Below are positions 24,521 to 33,601 of a stretch of 64,000 nucleotides of DNA, piece by piece. Location of the stretch: NCBI RefSeq assembly GCF_014698505.1, contig NZ_JACJTD010000031.1, forward strand, positions 27,025-91,024, in the 5' to 3' direction. The position numbers and the translations under genes were made by a program. This DNA comes from Nostoc foliaceum FACHB-393. Its GTDB lineage: Bacteria; Cyanobacteriota; Cyanobacteriia; Cyanobacteriales; Nostocaceae. Within the stretch, counting starts at the first letter, position 1; each line of letters begins with the position of its first letter. The notes below the pieces were generated by a model. The model searched no databases and was not told the origin of the DNA. It was given only the letters and a program-made list of their open reading frames with translations.

Positions 24521-24817
24521 ACATCAATAGAGAGTTGCTATTGCCCAGGTTACAATATCTTAACGAAACTTGGTCAACAAAGATTGCCTAACGCAGTACT
24601 TTGATCGTCTCTCTTCATCAGATATTCTCCCTATTCCCTATTCTCTTTCGCCCACAAGGTTGTACAGGTTTACCGTCACTTTTCGCTATTACGTTAACTT
24701 TTCCATGTAGATAAGTTAGCCACCAGTTATTACTGCGCGTTCTGTCGTAAAATCAGCGACGGGGAATCAAAAATTATAAAAATACTGGTCAATTTCTAAC
24801 TTGTTCTGTTGTCAACA

Positions 24818-24845
24818 GTAGGGGCAATTCATGAATTGCCCCTAC
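24818..24845. repeat. 28-bp perfect palindrome upstream of sbtA
   Basis: GTAGGGGCAATTCA followed directly by its exact reverse complement. It resembles the GTAGGGGCG-type palindromes scattered in Nostoc genomes. Possible cruciform or transcription terminator; no T-run. Confidence 0.7.
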
Positions 24846-25070
24846 AGATTTTCGTAGGGACACCGCAATGTTCCCTAGCCCGTGGTTTATTTACTTGAAA
24901 AACGCTGTAATACCTAACCAAGAGTATTGTCACCAATAAGACTATTCACTCCTTGAGTACCCAATTGACATAGGGTAACAATACACAGTACATCATGATT
25001 CAACCGTTAAATTTTTAAAGATGAAAAATTTCTTTAATTTCAGGTTTAACCAATACAAGGAGGGGTGGAT

Positions 25071-26039
25071 ATGGATCTTAGCTTAATTGTATCCAACATT
25101 TTGAATCCGCCAATCCTGTTTTTCTTTTTAGGCATGATTGCTGTTTTTGTCAAGTCCGATCTCGAAATTCCTGCACCAATCCCCAAACTATTTTCGTTGT
25201 ATCTGCTATTTGCTATTGGTTTTAAAGGAGGCGTAGAACTAATCAAAAGCGGTGTCACTCAGGAAGTGATTCTAACACTGGCGGCAGCAATGATGATGGC
25301 TTGTGTTGTTCCAATTTACACCTTTTTTATCCTGAAGTTGAAATTGGATACTTACGATGCTGCTGCGATCGCAGCAACCTACGGTTCCATTAGTGCCGTT
25401 ACCTTCATCACAGCTAGCGCTTTTTTAACTGAGCTTGGCATTACTTTTGATGGTTACATGGTGGCAGCCCTTGCCCTGATGGAATCCCCAGCGATTATAG
25501 TTGGTCTAATTTTGGTGAATATATTCACCGAAGATGGAAAGCGAGAGCTTTCGTGGCCGGAAGTCTTGCAAGAAGCATTTCTTAATAGTTCAGTTTTTCT
25601 ATTAGTAGGTAGTCTATTAATAGGTGTGTTGACAGGAGAACACGGTTGGAAAGTATTAGAACCCTTTACTCAAGGGTTATTTTATGGTGTTCTCACCTTC
25701 TTTTTACTTGACATGGGATTAGTCGCTGCGAGAAGAATTAAAGACTTGCAAAAAACCGGAGTTTTCCTGATTTTATTTGCCATACTAATTCCTATACTCA
25801 ATGCAGGCATTGGGTTAGCGATCGCCAAATTGATCGGTATGCCTCGCGGAGATTCACTGTTGTTCGCTGTATTGTGTGCCAGTGCTTCTTACATTGCTGT
25901 CCCAGCGGCTATGCGGATGACTGTTCCAGAAGCAAATCCTAGCCTGTATGTTTCTACTGCTCTAGCGGTGACTTTTCCATTCAATATTATTGTGGGAATT
26001 CCGTTATATCTCTACGGAATTAACCTATTTTGGAGGTAA
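25071..26039 (+). CDS. sbtA: Sodium-dependent bicarbonate transporter SbtA
   Basis: A 322-residue inner-membrane Na+/HCO3- symporter of the carbon-concentrating mechanism. About ten hydrophobic segments form two inverted halves. SbtA hallmarks are FFLGMIAVFVKSDLEIP near the N-terminus, YGSISAVTFITA in the first half and ASASYIAVPAAMR in the second. A long cytoplasmic loop (TEDGKRELSWPEVLQ) separates the halves. The frame begins at a GTG (25065), but ATG 25071 sits closely behind the GGAGGGG ribosome binding site. The sbtB gene starts 4 bp after the stop, so the two are one operon. Confidence 0.95.
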   Translation: MDLSLIVSNILNPPILFFFLGMIAVFVKSDLEIPAPIPKLFSLYLLFAIGFKGGVELIKSGVTQEVILTLAAAMMMACVVPIYTFFILKLKLDTYDAAAIAATYGSISAVTFITASAFLTELGITFDGYMVAALALMESPAIIVGLILVNIFTEDGKRELSWPEVLQEAFLNSSVFLLVGSLLIGVLTGEHGWKVLEPFTQGLFYGVLTFFLLDMGLVAARRIKDLQKTGVFLILFAILIPILNAGIGLAIAKLIGMPRGDSLLFAVLCASASYIAVPAAMRMTVPEANPSLYVSTALAVTFPFNIIVGIPLYLYGINLFWR

Positions 26040-26043
26040 TAAT

Positions 26044-26355
26044 ATGCACGTAGTTAAAAAGATAGAAATTATTGCTAATTCCTTTGAACTTGCCAAAATT
26101 TTAGATAATTTAGACAAGTCGGGTGTACATAACCATGCCGTAATCCGCAATGTTGCTGGCAAAGGATTACGAGGAACGACAGAAGATTTAGACATGACCA
26201 TGCTTGATAATGTTTACATCCTCGCGTTTTGTATGCCAGAACAACTCAAACCTGTTGTCGAAAATATCAAACCACTGCTCAACAAATTCGGAGGTACTTG
26301 CTACGTTTCCGATGTAATGGAGATTCGCTCTGTTAGATGTGTAGCGTCGATGTAA
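26044..26355 (+). CDS. sbtB: PII-like carbon-signalling protein SbtB
   Basis: A 103-residue PII-superfamily protein that forms trimers, binds adenyl nucleotides including cAMP, and gates SbtA. The T-loop is GKGLRGTTEDLDMTMLDN (40-57) and the core strand VYILAFCMPEQLKPV follows. Many SbtB proteins end in a Cys-rich R-loop with CGPEGC-like residues; this one stops at RCVASM, so that redox switch appears absent. ATG at 26044 follows the GGAGGTAATA ribosome binding site 4 bp after sbtA, so translation is probably coupled. A beta-carbonic anhydrase gene lies 16 bp downstream. Confidence 0.9.
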   Translation: MHVVKKIEIIANSFELAKILDNLDKSGVHNHAVIRNVAGKGLRGTTEDLDMTMLDNVYILAFCMPEQLKPVVENIKPLLNKFGGTCYVSDVMEIRSVRCVASM

Positions 26356-26371
26356 GAGAGTTATAAATTTA

Positions 26372-27085
26372 ATGAAGCATTTCATGGAACGTCGTGACTT
26401 TTTAAAGTTAGGAATGACCGGGGCGTTTGGGATGATGCTATCTGCCAGCGATTTACTCTGGCGGGTAGAACAGGCTAAAGCTGACGAAAAGCACCCAGCC
26501 CCCACTCAATCCCTCAGCCCCGATGCCGCATTGCAAAAGCTGATGGAGGGGAATCAGCGATTTGTTCAGCATCAACCCCAATACCCCGATCAATCTGCAC
26601 TGCGGTTGCAAGAAGTTGCTCAAGCTCAACATCCATTTGCAACTATTCTGAGTTGTGCGGATTCACGAGTCCCCGCAGAAATTGTTTTTGATCAGGGCAT
26701 CGGAGATATCTTTGATATTCGGATTGCCGGAAATATTGCCACACATGAAGCGATCGGCAGTATTGAATATGCGGTTGTCTTGTTAGGTAGTCCGCTATTG
26801 ATGGTGATGGGTCATGAGCGTTGTGGGGCTGTAACCGCAGCTGTACAAAACGAATCGTTACCTGGTGATATCAGTACTTTTGTTCAGGCAATTAAGCCAG
26901 CACTGAAAAAGGTTAAGAATAAGCCGGGTGATGCGGTTGAGAATGCTGTGGCGGCAAATGTGCAATATCAAATTGAACGGTTGAAGCACTCAAAGCTTTT
27001 AAATGAGCAGGTGCAATCTGGCAAATTGAAAATTGTAGGGGGTCGTTACGATTTGGATACAGGCAAGGTAATAATTATTACTTAG
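26372..27085 (+). CDS. Exported beta-carbonic anhydrase (Tat signal)
   Basis: A 237-residue beta-class carbonic anhydrase. Zinc ligands Cys95, His148 and Cys151 lie in SCADSRV and GHERCG; the Asp97/Arg99 dyad is intact. The N-terminus has ERRDFLKLGMTGAFGMMLSA, a Tat signal, so the enzyme should act outside the cytoplasm (periplasm or thylakoid lumen), like EcaB-type enzymes. It is 16 bp after sbtB, giving an operon sbtA-sbtB-CA. A periplasmic enzyme would supply HCO3- to SbtA by hydrating CO2. The start is ATG 26372 or ATG 26384 (MERRDFL). Confidence 0.88.
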   Translation: MKHFMERRDFLKLGMTGAFGMMLSASDLLWRVEQAKADEKHPAPTQSLSPDAALQKLMEGNQRFVQHQPQYPDQSALRLQEVAQAQHPFATILSCADSRVPAEIVFDQGIGDIFDIRIAGNIATHEAIGSIEYAVVLLGSPLLMVMGHERCGAVTAAVQNESLPGDISTFVQAIKPALKKVKNKPGDAVENAVAANVQYQIERLKHSKLLNEQVQSGKLKIVGGRYDLDTGKVIIIT

Positions 27086-27168
27086 TTTGGCAAAGCTTAA
27101 ATTTCAGACAGTAGCGATCGCTTTTAGTTTTCCTATCAAAGATAATGGCGATCGCATTTCCACTCAGT

Positions 27169-28842
27169 TTATTCCTGCACAGTCATTGGCAGACGAATGG
27201 TGAAAGTAGAGCCTATTCCCGGATGACTTTTGACAATAATTTCACCACCCATCATCTGGCAAAAGTGGCGGCTAATTGCTAAACCCAGTCCCGTACCTCC
27301 ATACTTTTTCGTTGTCGAGGTATCTCCTTGCGTAAAAGGTTGAAATAACTGCTGTTGTTGACGTTGAGACATACCTATGCCTGTGTCAGTAACAGTGAAA
27401 GTAATCATACCCAAGGGAGCCTCCGGTCGGAATTCATTCTTTTCTCTATTAACAGTCAGCGTCACCTTGCCGTTTGTAGTGAACTTACCTGCGTTGCTTA
27501 GTAAGTTTAATAACACCTGCCGCATCCTAGTTTGATCGGCGTACATGATGCCAAGTTGATCATCAAAATGCACTTCTAAAACATTGGCATTTTTTTCTAT
27601 AGCTGGTTTGACTGTGAGGACAACATTATGAATCAGCGTCGCAATCTCGAATGTCTCTGGATAGAGAGTCATTTTCCCCGCTTCAATTTTTGACAAGTCG
27701 AGGATTTCGTTGATCAAGTGCAGTAGATGTTTACCAGCAGCATTAATTGTTTCTAAGTCTGTGATAAAATCTCCCGATAAGCCGAGATCGGTAGCGTCGT
27801 CTTCTAGAAGTTGGCTCAAGCCAATCACAGCATTTAATGGTGTGCGTAATTCGTGGCTGACATTGGCCAGAAATACGCTTTTTGCCTTGCTAGCAGCTTC
27901 GGCTAATTCTTTAGCTTGTTGTAGTTCTTTTGTTCGCTGAGATACTCGCTCAATCAGACGATTTAGAGATTTGGCAAGTAGCCCAATTTCATCTTCAGTG
28001 GTGACGGGCGCTCGTAAATCGAAATTAGATTTCCTTGCAACTTGCTCTGCTACTTGGGTGACAGTGATAACTGGTTCAGCGATCGCTCGACTGGTACGCC
28101 ATGCGACAATGGCTGCGATCGCTACCGAAACCAGCATACTCATAATTACAATGAATCGCTCAACTACTTTTGCCTGCTCAACGGCTTTTTGCCTTTCTTG
28201 CTCTTGATCTTCAGCAGTTTGCAGGATGTTAGTCAAGCTTTGAGAAAGCTGGTCTAGCCGGATGGCTGTTTCACCACGCATAATTGTCAATAACTGCGAT
28301 CGGGCAGAGGAAATCTGCTGAGGCTGCACTTTTTGGGAGTCAACTTCCTTTAAGACGACCTCGATTTGGTCAACGTAAGCTTTTAAATTATTTTTGTAAT
28401 CCAGCAATAAAGTCTGTAAAGTCGAACTTGTTGCTGCTAGTCTTTTAGGCTTACTCTCGATAAATCCGGCAATTTTTGACTCTAGTTGCTTGGCTTTTTC
28501 AACATTATTCAGAAAATCGGCTTTTTTGTTTTGTAGCTGTTGTGAATTTTCCAATACAGCAACTAGGTTAGAGCTATGCAATTGTGCCCCTACTACTGCA
28601 TCTTTATAATTGCTCAGTAGTTGTCCTTGTTCATAGGCTTGATTGAATTGCCTGACTTCCCTTCCTCGGTAGTAATTGGCAATCACTAACCCAGTCAGTG
28701 AGCCAAAAAATCCAATTCCAATAGCTACAAAGTACCCATAGCCAATTTTTTGATGGATGCGCCAAGAACTGGCTTTGAGTTTCCCTCGTGAGGGAAATTC
28801 TATAGTAGGGAGTTCGTCTGTCGATGGCTCTTCGGCTGACAC
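27169..28842 (-). CDS. Membrane HAMP-domain sensor histidine kinase
   Basis: A 557-residue kinase. Membrane segments are at ~36-57 and ~229-248, enclosing a ~170-residue helical periplasmic sensor rich in coiled-coil heptads (CHASE3-like in appearance). A HAMP domain (~250-300, TTEDEIGLLAKSLNRL) and a HisKA domain with His330 (NVSHELRTPLNAV) follow. The ATPase domain has LLSNAGKFT, DTGIGMS and GTGLGLAIS. The start is GTG at 28842. There is no receiver domain and no partner gene nearby. The signal is unknown. Confidence 0.87.
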   Translation of the reverse strand: MSAEEPSTDELPTIEFPSRGKLKASSWRIHQKIGYGYFVAIGIGFFGSLTGLVIANYYRGREVRQFNQAYEQGQLLSNYKDAVVGAQLHSSNLVAVLENSQQLQNKKADFLNNVEKAKQLESKIAGFIESKPKRLAATSSTLQTLLLDYKNNLKAYVDQIEVVLKEVDSQKVQPQQISSARSQLLTIMRGETAIRLDQLSQSLTNILQTAEDQEQERQKAVEQAKVVERFIVIMSMLVSVAIAAIVAWRTSRAIAEPVITVTQVAEQVARKSNFDLRAPVTTEDEIGLLAKSLNRLIERVSQRTKELQQAKELAEAASKAKSVFLANVSHELRTPLNAVIGLSQLLEDDATDLGLSGDFITDLETINAAGKHLLHLINEILDLSKIEAGKMTLYPETFEIATLIHNVVLTVKPAIEKNANVLEVHFDDQLGIMYADQTRMRQVLLNLLSNAGKFTTNGKVTLTVNREKNEFRPEAPLGMITFTVTDTGIGMSQRQQQQLFQPFTQGDTSTTKKYGGTGLGLAISRHFCQMMGGEIIVKSHPGIGSTFTIRLPMTVQE

Positions 28843-29898
28843 TTTTTTGCTTTCTGAACTGCTGTCGCGAGGGGTTGGCTTTTGAGAAAGGTATTTCTCA
28901 AACCTTCTGGCCTTCCCACAAAAATCACCAAGTCAGTCTAGCTTATGCAAACACTTTAATTGGTGATTAACATCTACATTATCTTCTTTTATAGCAATAG
29001 AAAATCATTGCTTACTAGATAATTAGCATAACCTTATAGAGTATAAGTAGTTTTGATAGCAATTTTGCTAAGTACACTTACTGATAGCGAGTAGAATTCA
29101 CATTTTTTAGCAACACCGAATTAGTTTACTGCACTAAAGACTTATCTGAGACCGTCTTCTCCTTACTACAACACTTTCCTCAATATTCGGTTGATAGCAA
29201 TGAGTTGTTGCCATCAGGTACGCCACTACTCTAACTTACTGCTTCCTTATAAAATTATTACAATCAGGAAAAAAACAAAAGCTTTGATATTCGTTGGGCA
29301 TTGGGAAGCCAGTGCGTTGGGCGGGCAATGTCCGACTTGTACTCCTATGGAGAAGCAAATGGCATCATGGGGCATTAGGTATTGGTTATTTCTCCCTCAT
29401 CCCCAGGCGCGTATATCATAAAATAGTTATACCGTCTAGTCTATGTGAATACACAAAAACTTTTATTCCGTATTAATATCAATACGAATGCGTTAATTGA
29501 CGAACGCGGCTTAAGATAGCTTTAATATCAGCTAAAATCGGCTTTTAGGCTTATATAAATGAGAGGTAGGCTGATTTTTGCCTGATTTGTACTTAGATTT
29601 AGTACGATTATGAGCAAATGACACAGAATGGGATAATCACAACCTGAGGATTCCAGTTGATTCAAAAAAGAACTCAGAAAGCTGATTATAATACATCCTG
29701 CTGCCTTCTAAGTTCTATCCTCCTACTGACTGTCTACCTTGTAGTTGATGCAGTAGATATTACGGGGCAATTATAGTTATAGGACACTAAAACCCTTTTG
29801 TGCCCTTTACTCAATTGTACTGATGCACTTGTGCATTACCTAATCAACAGCCTTTTGGTTGTAATTATCCAGATTAAAAAAACTCAACTGTCAAATTT
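28843..29898. other. 1-kb gene-free region
   Basis: AT-rich and without a convincing gene. Around 29290-29420 there is a GC-richer repeat island with GTTGGGCATTGGGAAGCCAG and GGCATTAGGTATTGG units, typical of dispersed Nostoc repeats; short open frames over it are not genes. The right end should contain the promoter of the CAAD gene. Confidence 0.45.
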
Positions 29899-30348
29899 AT
29901 GGGAGTGAAAATGCCAGAACAAGAATTTACTGAAACCGCATCCAAAGAGACTACAGTGGCAGAAATCAACAGCCAAACGGGAACCATTACCAAACTCCAG
30001 CCTCCCGCCCAGTCTCAAGACGAATGGCTAAAATACGGGGAGCAAATTTCTAGCTTTTTAGCAACATTGCCAGAATATCTCGGAAGCTTCTTTAATCAAT
30101 ATAAGCAACCCCTGGTCACTGTTGGTTTAATTGTGGGATCAATTGTTGGGGTTAAAGTACTCTTGGCAATATTAGATGCTTTGAATGATATCCCCTTGGT
30201 AGCTCCTACTTTTGAGTTGATTGGTATTGGTTACTCTGCCTGGTTTGTTTACCGCTATTTACTCAAAGCCTCAACCAGGAAAGAGTTAACTAGTGAAATC
30301 ACCACTCTTAAATCACAAGTGGTTGGTAAACAAATTCCAGAAGCTTAA
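29899..30348 (+). CDS. CAAD-domain thylakoid membrane protein (CurT-like)
   Basis: A 149-residue protein with a disordered N-terminal ~50 residues, an amphipathic helix and two membrane segments: PLVTVGLIVGSIVGVKVLLA (~74-93) and VAPTFELIGIGYSAWFVYRYL (~103-123). A charged C-terminal helix ends the protein. This is the CAAD fold shared by cyanobacterial CurT/plant CURT1 and by extensions of some cyanobacterial aminoacyl-tRNA synthetases. CurT proteins bend thylakoid membranes. Which function applies here is inferred. ATG at 29899; ATG 29911 is a second option. Confidence 0.8.
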   Translation: MGVKMPEQEFTETASKETTVAEINSQTGTITKLQPPAQSQDEWLKYGEQISSFLATLPEYLGSFFNQYKQPLVTVGLIVGSIVGVKVLLAILDALNDIPLVAPTFELIGIGYSAWFVYRYLLKASTRKELTSEITTLKSQVVGKQIPEA

Positions 30349-30482
30349 TATCTGACTATCGCTTCTCTACGAGACTCTAGACGTAGCTTGCTCGTGTGTA
30401 GGAGTACGCTCTAATTCCAAATCACCGAAGTCTGATCGCTGGAAGTCGGCGATCAGACTTCTCTCAAAATTCTCTACGAAGT

Positions 30483-31652
30483 TCATTGAGACGAACCACC
30501 AGCGGACAATTTACCCTTTAGGTTCGGTTTTACAGTCTGCGAAAGTTCTGGAGATACTTTGGGCAATGCCTGCGACGGGCTACGCCTACGCACAATGTTT
30601 TGAGATGAAATTCCCTCCAACTTGCCCCGTTTTACTAAAGCTTGATGAATCATCGCCGCCACTTCAGCCCGACTAGCTACTTTGTTGGGAGCAAGAATTT
30701 GGGGATTTGGATAGTTAACGACCAGACCATTGGCTGTAGCAGCAGCTATTTTGCTACTAGCATAGGTTGGAATATCTTTAGCATCTTTATAGACACTTAA
30801 AATCTGGTTTGGGGAAGTGGGTGCTTTCAAATTCAACCCACTAACAAGGGCAACTAAAACTTGCACTCGCGTAATATTTTGTTGTGGTTTGAAGGTTTTT
30901 TTCGGGTAGCCTTTGAGAAATCCGGCACTGATAGCTTGGTCAATTGCTGGAGTAGCCCAGAATTTTGCTGGTACATCTTGAAATGCGATCGCAGTCTTAG
31001 TCAGTTCTTGGTCAAAAGCTTTTTGCAGGATAGCAGCAAATTCAGCGCGGTTTACAGGCTGATTTGGTCTAAAAGAATAATCAGGAAACCCCTTGAGAAT
31101 CCCACGGGAAGAAAGAACGTCTATAAAACGCCGACCCCAGAAGTTATTGGGCACATCGCTAAATGCTATTGGCGGCGGAATAATAGATTTTTGTTTTGCT
31201 GGAGTTACTAAAGGCAATGCTGATGATGTAATTGATGGCTCAAGCCCTGCTGAATAGGATACAGATGTCTGTGGTTGTGGGGATTGAGTTGGGATTACCT
31301 CAGCAGATGGTAAGACTGTGCGAGAAGAAGTTGCGTTGTTAGTTGACAATGCAGGTGTCTTGGGTTCCACAACAGCCTCAGGTGGAGATGACGGCAAAAC
31401 GTTGTTGGGGACTGCATTTGGTTCTACCTTGGGAGTCGGGGAGGGCAATATTTGATTTGGCTGAACACTAGGAGACGGAGTAGAGGAAGGCGAAAGCAGC
31501 CCGTTTAAGTTCCAGCTAGAATCCCTGCGGGACAATGACCAAAAAAGAATCGCTCCGATAGTGGTGAAGGCAACCAGAATGGCTATAAATTCATCAAAGC
31601 CAAGGGCAGTTCTTTGGGATGACTCCGGTTCGGAAGGAGGTCTATTTGTCAT
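30483..31652 (-). CDS. SLH-domain membrane-anchored protein
   Basis: A 389-residue protein. One membrane segment at ~20-40 (EFIAILVAFTTIGAILFWSL) is followed by a Pro/Ser/Thr-rich linker of ~115 residues, then three SLH domains at about 165-225 (FSDVPNNFWGRRFIDVL), 226-290 (FQDVPAKFWATPAIDQAI) and 291-350. SLH domains bind peptidoglycan-linked polymers, so it likely tethers membrane and wall. The segment RRRSPSQALP near 354-362 is encoded by a dispersed repeat (GCGACGGGCTACGCCTACGC at 30572-30591), another in-frame repeat. The gene is divergent from the next kinase. Confidence 0.83.
   Translation of the reverse strand: MTNRPPSEPESSQRTALGFDEFIAILVAFTTIGAILFWSLSRRDSSWNLNGLLSPSSTPSPSVQPNQILPSPTPKVEPNAVPNNVLPSSPPEAVVEPKTPALSTNNATSSRTVLPSAEVIPTQSPQPQTSVSYSAGLEPSITSSALPLVTPAKQKSIIPPPIAFSDVPNNFWGRRFIDVLSSRGILKGFPDYSFRPNQPVNRAEFAAILQKAFDQELTKTAIAFQDVPAKFWATPAIDQAISAGFLKGYPKKTFKPQQNITRVQVLVALVSGLNLKAPTSPNQILSVYKDAKDIPTYASSKIAAATANGLVVNYPNPQILAPNKVASRAEVAAMIHQALVKRGKLEGISSQNIVRRRSPSQALPKVSPELSQTVKPNLKGKLSAGGSSQ
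30568..30593. repeat. GACGGGCTACGCC-family repeat inside the SLH gene
   Basis: GCCTGCGACGGGCTACGCCT and flanks; same family as 24484-24520. Encodes the basic segment near residues 354-362 of the SLH protein. Confidence 0.65.
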
Positions 31653-31951
31653 CGTGATTACCCTAGTAGCAGTAAAATTTGTGTCTAAACAAATTAAGCC
31701 ACAGATGACTCTTTTACACCACCCCTTTTTTAATTCGTAATTCGTAATACTCGCCTCTGACGAGAAGCAAGCTACGTAATTCGTAATTCATAGCAAAAGA
31801 TTAAGCTTCTGGTTCACGCCTTAGAACGATTTTCACCCTGATACAACACTTATTTTACTAGATACCTAAACTGAAACCGCATATTACAGGGTGGCAGAAT
31901 GTAAAATATTAACTTATTGTTTACCTGTCTTTGTAAAAATCAGGGTGTCTA

Positions 31952-33310
31952 GTGTCAGAAGAATTCAGTAGCCAAATCTTACCGCCATTTGTGTCTCTTG
32001 GTAGCGATCGCGATCTCGATTTAGATTCAACTCTCCAAGAACTACCAATGTACAACTTCCCAGTGGAAATCAATCACACTGGTATGGAAGTGGCTAGTTT
32101 TGTGGAAAAATACCCCCAGCTACCAGGAGTAATTTTGGTAGAACAGGGAAAGTTCTTTGGGATGATTTCGCGGCGGCGACTGCTGGAATTTTTGATTCGC
32201 CCCTATGGACAAGAGTTATTTGTTCAGCAACCATTAGCCGTTCTCTACAGCTATACGCGGATACCAATTTTGCTGCTTTCTGATACAACATCGATTTTAA
32301 CTGCGATGCAACTTAGCTTAAAGCGATCGCCAGAATTTTTAGCAGAACCAATTGTAGTACAAACAGAATCTGGTGCTTATAGGTTGTTAGATGTCCAAGA
32401 ATTGAATATTATTTCTTGGCAAATTCGAGGAATCGACAATCTGGTGCGGTATGAACGCAGCCAAGCCCAAATGATTCAAAATGATAAAATGGCAAATCTG
32501 GGACGTTTGGTAGATGGCGTAGCGCACGAAATTTTAGACCCAGTGGGTTTTATTTGGGGGAATATAACTTATGTTTCCAACTACAGCCAAGACTTACTCA
32601 AGCTGATAGCAGCTTACGATCAAGAGTTACCATCAGTTTCCCAGGCAATTAATCTTCTTAAAGAAGAGATTGAATTTGATTTTTTAGAACAAGATTTGTC
32701 GCGATCGCTTGCTAGTATCCGCACTGGAGCAGAAAGATTAAAAAAACTTGTCACCAGTTTACAAAACTTTTGTCATATCGATGAGCTTTATCCCAAACCA
32801 GTAGATTTACACGCTTGTATAGATAGTATTATTTTATTAATTAATAGCCGTCTACAAGGAGAAATTGAAATTGTCAAATACTACGGTCAATTACCTCCAG
32901 TCTATTGCTTTATGGGGCAAATAAACCAAGTTCTGATGAATATTTTCAGCGAAGTTGTAGATACTTTGCTCAATGAAGCAGTGCGACAGTCTTTACATCT
33001 AGAAGATACAAAGACTGTTCAAAAACCCCGGATTGAGATTACTACAGAAGTAATCTCACAGGAAGCAAGTAACCCAAATGCACCAGATTCTCGTTGGATA
33101 TTAATTCGCATTGCTGACAATGGCCCTGGAATGTCTCAAGAATTGCAACAGCAAATTGTGGAGTCGTTTTCTCTAGAAACAAAGAATAGTAAAAATACTA
33201 GTTTAGCAGTAAGTTATCGGATTATTACCGTGAGACATGGCGGTAAATTAAATTTCCATTCCCAGATTGGTATAGGTACAAAATTTGAAATATTGTTACC
33301 TCTTGTGTAG
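31952..33310 (+). CDS. Histidine-kinase-like protein with degenerate ATPase motifs
   Basis: A 452-residue protein without membrane segments. Residues ~35-150 look like a CBS-pair-like sensory region (LPGVILVEQGKFFGMISRRR). The H-box VDGVAHEILDPVGFI keeps His192. In the ATPase domain the D-box is present (IADNGPGM, Asp389), but the N-box reads MNIFSEVVDTLL: the magnesium-binding Asn is Glu334. The GTGLGL lid motif is replaced by TSLAVSY. So it probably binds or hydrolyses ATP poorly and may act as a scaffold or regulator. The start is GTG at 31952. No regulator gene is adjacent. Confidence 0.75.
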   Translation: MSEEFSSQILPPFVSLGSDRDLDLDSTLQELPMYNFPVEINHTGMEVASFVEKYPQLPGVILVEQGKFFGMISRRRLLEFLIRPYGQELFVQQPLAVLYSYTRIPILLLSDTTSILTAMQLSLKRSPEFLAEPIVVQTESGAYRLLDVQELNIISWQIRGIDNLVRYERSQAQMIQNDKMANLGRLVDGVAHEILDPVGFIWGNITYVSNYSQDLLKLIAAYDQELPSVSQAINLLKEEIEFDFLEQDLSRSLASIRTGAERLKKLVTSLQNFCHIDELYPKPVDLHACIDSIILLINSRLQGEIEIVKYYGQLPPVYCFMGQINQVLMNIFSEVVDTLLNEAVRQSLHLEDTKTVQKPRIEITTEVISQEASNPNAPDSRWILIRIADNGPGMSQELQQQIVESFSLETKNSKNTSLAVSYRIITVRHGGKLNFHSQIGIGTKFEILLPLV

Positions 33311-33601
33311 CAATATGCTTTTAGAAAATTTTTACACATAAACGATTGCTCAAATACTGTTTTTTAAATCAGCACGAAATCGTGTTGGAATTATTCTTTT
33401 ATAAGTTTAAGAGATAAAGTGATACCAAATCTATGTGAGCCTGCATAGATTAATGACCTTGTCTTGCATGAAGTTTCAAGTGTTTTATTCTGTGCATCTT
33501 CATAGAGAATTGGTATTAGTGATATTTTATCCTAGAATATACCCTCAGCCCCACCCTTAAAAAGTAGGGCTGCTTCATTATTTCACCTGAGTTATTTCTG
33601 A

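Larger units (their letters stand above)
24472..25070. other. Divergent intergenic region, helicase / sbtA
   Basis: About 600 bp without a supported frame. It holds a GACGGGCTA repeat next to the helicase start, a perfect 28-bp palindrome at 24818-24845, and AT-rich DNA before sbtA that should contain its CO2-responsive promoter. I cannot point to a specific CmpR/NdhR site. Confidence 0.4.

Noticed and set aside
22147..24522. Longer helicase start at 24522 (17 extra codons)
   Set aside because: The added stretch is encoded by a dispersed GACGGGCTA repeat; ATG 24471 gives the normal UvrD/PcrA N-terminus.
29191..29476. Short plus-strand open frames of 60-76 codons
   Set aside because: They run over a dispersed repeat island, have no family resemblance and overlap each other.
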